From an uncultured Butyrivibrio sp. (GTDB lineage Bacteria > Bacillota > Clostridia > Lachnospirales > Lachnospiraceae), in NCBI GenBank assembly GCA_947169985.1, contig CAMVRW010000086.1, positions 1 to 9,017 on the forward strand: a stretch of 9,017 nt of DNA, written 5' to 3'. Below the pieces are notes generated by a model. That model made no database searches and was not told the DNA's origin. It worked only from the letters and a program-made list of their open reading frames with translations. The translations under genes were made by a program, and so were the position numbers. This document shows positions 7,039-9,017 of this stretch, piece by piece (position 1 is the first letter of the stretch; each line of letters opens with the position of its first letter).

Positions 7039-7707
7039 TTAGTCCTGATTTTTTCTGTTTGTTCGTCTGTCGATATGCCACCAGATTGCAACCAGCAATA
7101 CTATTGCACCAATAAACAAATATTGAGGTTTTATGTGGGTTTTGACTGGTTTTTGTGTCAGGGCTTCACTTCTGTCCTGATAAACCATAAGGCTTGTTGA
7201 CAGATCGTGGACATCAACAGAGAGCGTATCAGCCTCATGATCCACGTCCTCCACCAATTCGCACACTCCCATGTAACTTTTTATCAAATAGTAATCTCTG
7301 TCCTGAGCTATCAGGTACAAGGGCACATCAACCTGAATCTCCACATCCTCAGAGAAGCTGTCAAATGGGATTTCCTGCTCAGAATTAATTGACTTAGTGG
7401 CTGTCACCTCGTAGTACATCCCCTCATGAAGAGTTCCCTTAGTAGCTTCAGCCTCATTTATTGCATCCTTGATAAGAGACTCAAGCCCCTTATCCTCCAG
7501 CTCCTCCACCATCACAAAATCAAGCTTCATCCGTGCGGAGGCGCCACTGCTTATAGTTTCAAGTTCTTTCTCGGAAAATGTGGCCTGAACGGCCTTTTGA
7601 TAATCACCAAATCTAATATTGGGAGCAGCAACTTCCGTCTCACTGTCAGAATTCATTACCACTGTAACTATGCCTTTTCCATAAGAAATCTGCGTGGCCT
7701 CGTTCAT
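7039..7707 (-). CDS. Tail-anchored protein resembling the C-terminal module of Lachnospiraceae surface proteins
   Basis: Function is unknown. Residues 10-180 look like the repeat-like C-terminal region of large secreted Clostridia proteins: a GIVTVVMNSDSE strand, a helix of the FSEKELETISSGA type, GMYYEV, then VDVPLYLIAQDRDYYLIKSYMG and VDVHDLSTSLMVYQD. This parallels the usual pattern of IPdnL, R-Y-iiRvHdG and FSTYALvY-D. A single membrane span at about 195-211 is followed by the basic tail DRRTNRKNQD. There is no signal peptide and no LPXTG. Stop codons lie just upstream in frame, and AGGGGAGA sits 6-7 nt before the ATG, so the start is genuine. It is either a cytoplasm-facing tail-anchored protein, or a remnant of a surface gene now expressed alone. 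The module resemblance is recalled, not searched. Confidence 0.75.
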   Translation of the reverse strand: MNEATQISYGKGIVTVVMNSDSETEVAAPNIRFGDYQKAVQATFSEKELETISSGASARMKLDFVMVEELEDKGLESLIKDAINEAEATKGTLHEGMYYEVTATKSINSEQEIPFDSFSEDVEIQVDVPLYLIAQDRDYYLIKSYMGVCELVEDVDHEADTLSVDVHDLSTSLMVYQDRSEALTQKPVKTHIKPQYLFIGAIVLLVAIWWHIDRRTNRKNQD

Positions 7708-7722
7708 AAATCTCTCCCCTGA

Positions 7723-7808
7723 TTGGTGTCATTAATTCATACATTAATTATGGCATATTTAGTGATGTTGGACAATATGGGTTAGGCAAGTTGGTGTCAT
7801 GTCACCAA
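7723..7808. repeat. Pair of TTGGTGTCAT repeats flanking a promoter, one within an 18-bp palindrome
   Basis: TTGGTGTCAT occurs exactly at 7723-7732 and 7791-7800 in the same orientation, 68 bp apart. The second copy is the left half of an imperfect palindrome, TTGGTG-TCATGT-CACCAA (7791-7808), in which only one central pair mismatches. One copy lies between the predicted transcription start and the Shine-Dalgarno, the other 15 bp beyond the -35. This layout suits paired operators for a looping or blocking regulator, but it is read from sequence alone. Confidence 0.45.
7747..7775 (-). promoter_or_regulatory. Promoter of the 222-residue protein gene
   Basis: On the minus strand, TTGTCC (7775-7770, four of six) and CATAAT (7752-7747, five of six) are separated by exactly 17 bp. 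The -10 box lies about 40 nt before the ATG and upstream of a good Shine-Dalgarno. It is flanked by the TTGGTGTCAT repeats and overlaps an ATTAAT-N6-ATTAAT repeat (7731-7748). Confidence 0.55.
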
Positions 7809-7825
7809 TTTTCAAAGAATTGCAA

Positions 7826-7851
7826 TAAAAAAACCGCTCAACTGAGCGGTT
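7826..7851 (-). terminator. Intrinsic terminator downstream of the Abi-like gene
   Basis: AACCGCTCA (7832-7840) and TGAGCGGTT (7843-7851) are perfectly complementary around two central bases, so about 8 bp can form with a four-base loop. On the minus strand the stem is followed directly by five T, giving a run of seven T with the last stem bases. It lies 85 nt after the Abi-like stop and before the promoter of the next gene, so it separates the two units. Confidence 0.85.
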
Positions 7852-7887
7852 CACGATTTATAAAATGAAAACCCGCATAGAAAGGAG

Positions 7888-7932
7888 GTTTGACACCACC
7901 GACTGACCGAAAGGTCAAACAACTGGTCAAAC
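7888..7932 (-). other. Nested inverted repeats in the 3' untranslated region of the Abi-like gene
   Basis: An outer 7-bp stem pairs GTTTGAC with GTCAAAC (7932-7926 with 7894-7888). It encloses a 5-bp stem of TGACC with GGTCA (7917-7913 with 7908-7904) around a four-base loop. That loop is TTTC on the minus strand and GAAA on the + strand. The octamer GGTCAAAC also occurs twice on the + strand (7913-7920, 7925-7932) with a 12-nt period, so alternative pairings are possible. The element begins 3 nt after the Abi-like stop codon. Confidence 0.4.
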
Positions 7933-7935
7933 ATT

Positions 7936-8838
7936 TTACTTACTATTATCAGAATCATTTGATGATTCAAGATACGCTTTCCAATCTTTGGGAAATCCCA
8001 TAGTACTAATATCCACATCAGCATATTTTCTTATCAAGTTATCAATGTCTGTAATTAACTGATTCCAATGATCATCTTTTTCTATCAGATGACTGATACA
8101 TAGTAAGACTGCAAATAACCTGTTATTCTCTATTCCAGCCTCTGTATACTGTTTGTAAAGCATAGGACGTTTAGTAAGCTTAGCATTATAAAGGCGTCCA
8201 TAATGAGCGCAAATATTTCTAACATAAGCAATTGATTCAATCCAGCTTTCGTAATAGGTATATCCTACTCCAAAGCTTTTTGATATTGCCTTCTTATCTT
8301 GATTCTGCATATTTTTGAAAAACTTTGAAAGTGTTCCAAAACTACATATTTCAACAAGGGCATACATTGGCAAATCGCCACCTTCATAATTTTCCCTAAA
8401 GTTCTTTACAAATGGTGCGCGCTTATTTCTCTCAATCTCCTCAGTTACATCTGCCAAAAATTGTCTATGATAAACCTCTTCTGCAAAATTGTCCTTGTTT
8501 TTATATCCGAGAACACCGTATTTTTCTGAAACATAATTTGCTATACGGCATCTTGCATTGACTTCTATTCTTTCTATAACCGGAAATAACAACTGTCTTA
8601 GATTCGCATTAAAAAGATAAAGATCTACAATATGATCAAAAGTAATTCCTTTAAAGAAATTACCATTGTGAGGTTTAAGATTCAAGCTATATGCTTTTAT
8701 CAATCTGAAATATGAAATATCATTAAGAAGTTTTCTCGCACGAGCTTCATCATCTACTACCAATCCGAGAGCTTTCAGATTGTTGATTTGCTCATCGATT
8801 GTCATAGGTTTCTGATGCTTTTTTAGCTGTTCTGGCAT
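7936..8838 (-). CDS. Abi_2 (AbiD/AbiF) family abortive-infection-like HEPN protein
   Basis: This is a predicted cytosolic phage-defence or toxin protein of the Abi_2 family. Family blocks visible in order are LLNDISYFRLIKAY (37-50), PVIERIEVNARCRIA (86-100), ICSFGTLSKFFKN (164-176) and RNICAHYGRLYN (207-218). The last holds a HEPN-type R-x4-H motif (R207, H212), the usual catalytic pair of HEPN ribonucleases, so RNA cleavage is a reasonable inference. The 300-residue length is normal and the frame intact. AAGGA lies 6 nt before the ATG (8836-8838). A consensus promoter and a structured RNA element precede it, and a strong terminator follows. Sampled stretches are about one third G+C, against 43-58% in sampled parts of the ECF genes, suggesting recent acquisition. 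AbiD versus AbiF subgroup is uncertain, though the upstream RNA favours AbiF. Confidence 0.88.
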   Translation of the reverse strand: MPEQLKKHQKPMTIDEQINNLKALGLVVDDEARARKLLNDISYFRLIKAYSLNLKPHNGNFFKGITFDHIVDLYLFNANLRQLLFPVIERIEVNARCRIANYVSEKYGVLGYKNKDNFAEEVYHRQFLADVTEEIERNKRAPFVKNFRENYEGGDLPMYALVEICSFGTLSKFFKNMQNQDKKAISKSFGVGYTYYESWIESIAYVRNICAHYGRLYNAKLTKRPMLYKQYTEAGIENNRLFAVLLCISHLIEKDDHWNQLITDIDNLIRKYADVDISTMGFPKDWKAYLESSNDSDNSK

Positions 8839-8849
8839 ATATTGTCCTT

Positions 8850-8910
8850 CTCTAAAATAAAATGACCCGACGTGGTCCGCATCATAATGAGAGGCGTGTC
8901 GGGTTCTGTT
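8850..8910 (-). ncRNA. Candidate abiF-type structured RNA upstream of the Abi-like gene
   Basis: From a predicted start near 8910 the minus strand reads into ACCCGAC (8904-8898), which pairs perfectly with GTCGGGT (8871-8865) as a 7-bp stem. The 26-nt enclosed segment contains CGC and GCG (8896-8894, 8880-8878), able to form a short inner helix, plus CCTCTCATTATGAT. A T-rich stretch (CATTTTATTTT) follows, as in a weak terminator. Published comparative work describes an abiF RNA motif lying directly upstream of Abi_2 genes, and position, size and GC-rich closing stem agree. I recognise it by context and general form and could not test it against a covariance model. The 3' end is unknown. Confidence 0.6.
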
Positions 8911-8916
8911 AGAATT

Positions 8917-8945
8917 ATTATATTAACAGTCCACAATGCTGTCAA
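8917..8945 (-). promoter_or_regulatory. Perfect consensus sigma-A promoter for the RNA and Abi-like gene
   Basis: TTGACA (8945-8940) and TATAAT (8922-8917), both six of six, are spaced by exactly 17 bp on the minus strand, with a likely start at A near 8910. An inverted repeat CTGTTA-N12-TAACAG (8906-8929) brackets the -10 box and the start site and could be an operator. The -35 lies inside the upstream partial gene, whose stop codon abuts the -10. Confidence 0.88.
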
Positions 8946-9017
8946 TATATTTAACAAGAACTGGTATGTCTTTTTCATATAACGCGCTGACAGGATGATT
9001 ATTCCAGGAATCTCTTA
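8923..9017 (-). CDS. 3' end of an unidentified protein upstream of the Abi-like cassette (partial)
   Basis: One minus-strand frame is open from the window edge to TAA (8925-8923), giving 30 residues ending in ALYEKDIPVLVKYIDSIVDC. The mixed charged and aliphatic composition, with an amphipathic helix-like end, looks like real protein. However, a second minus frame is also open across this stretch, and 30 codons is short. No family is recognisable. If real, the gene is co-oriented with the Abi-like gene and its last codons contain that gene's -35 box, with no terminator between them. Confidence 0.4.
   Translation of the reverse strand, partial: RDSWNNHPVSALYEKDIPVLVKYIDSIVDC

Noticed and set aside
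7039..7150. LPXTG sorting signal at the end of the 222-residue protein
   Set aside because: A membrane span and basic tail are present, but no LPXTG-like pentapeptide precedes them and there is no signal peptide.
7881..7894. Perfect AAAGGAGG on the + strand suggesting a ribosome binding site
   Set aside because: The only close start is TTG one base away, and the frame runs antisense into the Abi-like gene and stops without a recognisable product.
7865..7906. Short + strand frame of 13 residues followed by the GAAA hairpin, leader-peptide-like
   Set aside because: It has no Shine-Dalgarno or promoter and no following + strand gene to attenuate.
7913..7932. GGTCAAAC repeats as a possible CRISPR array
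   Set aside because: There are only two 8-nt copies with a 4-nt spacing and no cas gene; this is far from a CRISPR pattern.

Overview
The window looks like chromosomal DNA of a Gram-positive Clostridia, most likely a Lachnospiraceae member (Butyrivibrio/Roseburia-like). This rests on protein resemblance: an EpsC-type serine acetyltransferase, a UPF0397 ECF transporter with a fused double ATPase, and a C-terminal module of the kind found in Lachnospiraceae surface proteins. It is an inference from recalled families, not a database match.

Layout. Positions 1-63 hold the 3' end of an unidentified + strand gene. A short promoter region then leads to a serine O-acetyltransferase (197-1102, +). 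This gene meets a convergent minus-strand gene with one base between the stop codons, and its likely terminator lies inside that neighbour. From about 7000 down to 1104 everything is on the minus strand and tightly packed. In transcription order: a PAS/degenerate-GGDEF/EAL c-di-GMP phosphodiesterase (6986-5322), the ECF S component (5295-4744), a double ABC ATPase starting at TTG (4740-3010), EcfT (3017-2190, overlapping the ATPase by 8 nt) and a tRNA-dihydrouridine synthase (2183-1104). Gaps are 26 nt or less, so this reads as one operon combining second-messenger breakdown, uptake of a vitamin-like micronutrient and tRNA modification.

Upstream lies a 222-residue tail-anchored protein (7707-7039). 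It resembles the last part of large secreted surface proteins but has no signal peptide. It has its own promoter flanked by two copies of a 10-bp repeat.

The right end (7826-8945) is an accessory cassette of visibly lower G+C. It holds an Abi_2/AbiF-family HEPN protein (8838-7936), preceded by a consensus promoter (TTGACA, 17 bp, TATAAT) and a compact 7-bp-stem RNA element that fits the position and style of the abiF RNA motif. It is followed by a nested 3' stem-loop and a strong intrinsic terminator. This is the best candidate for a defence or RNA-antitoxin/HEPN-toxin system here. The promoter sits in the last codons of another minus-strand gene cut off by the window edge (9017-8923).
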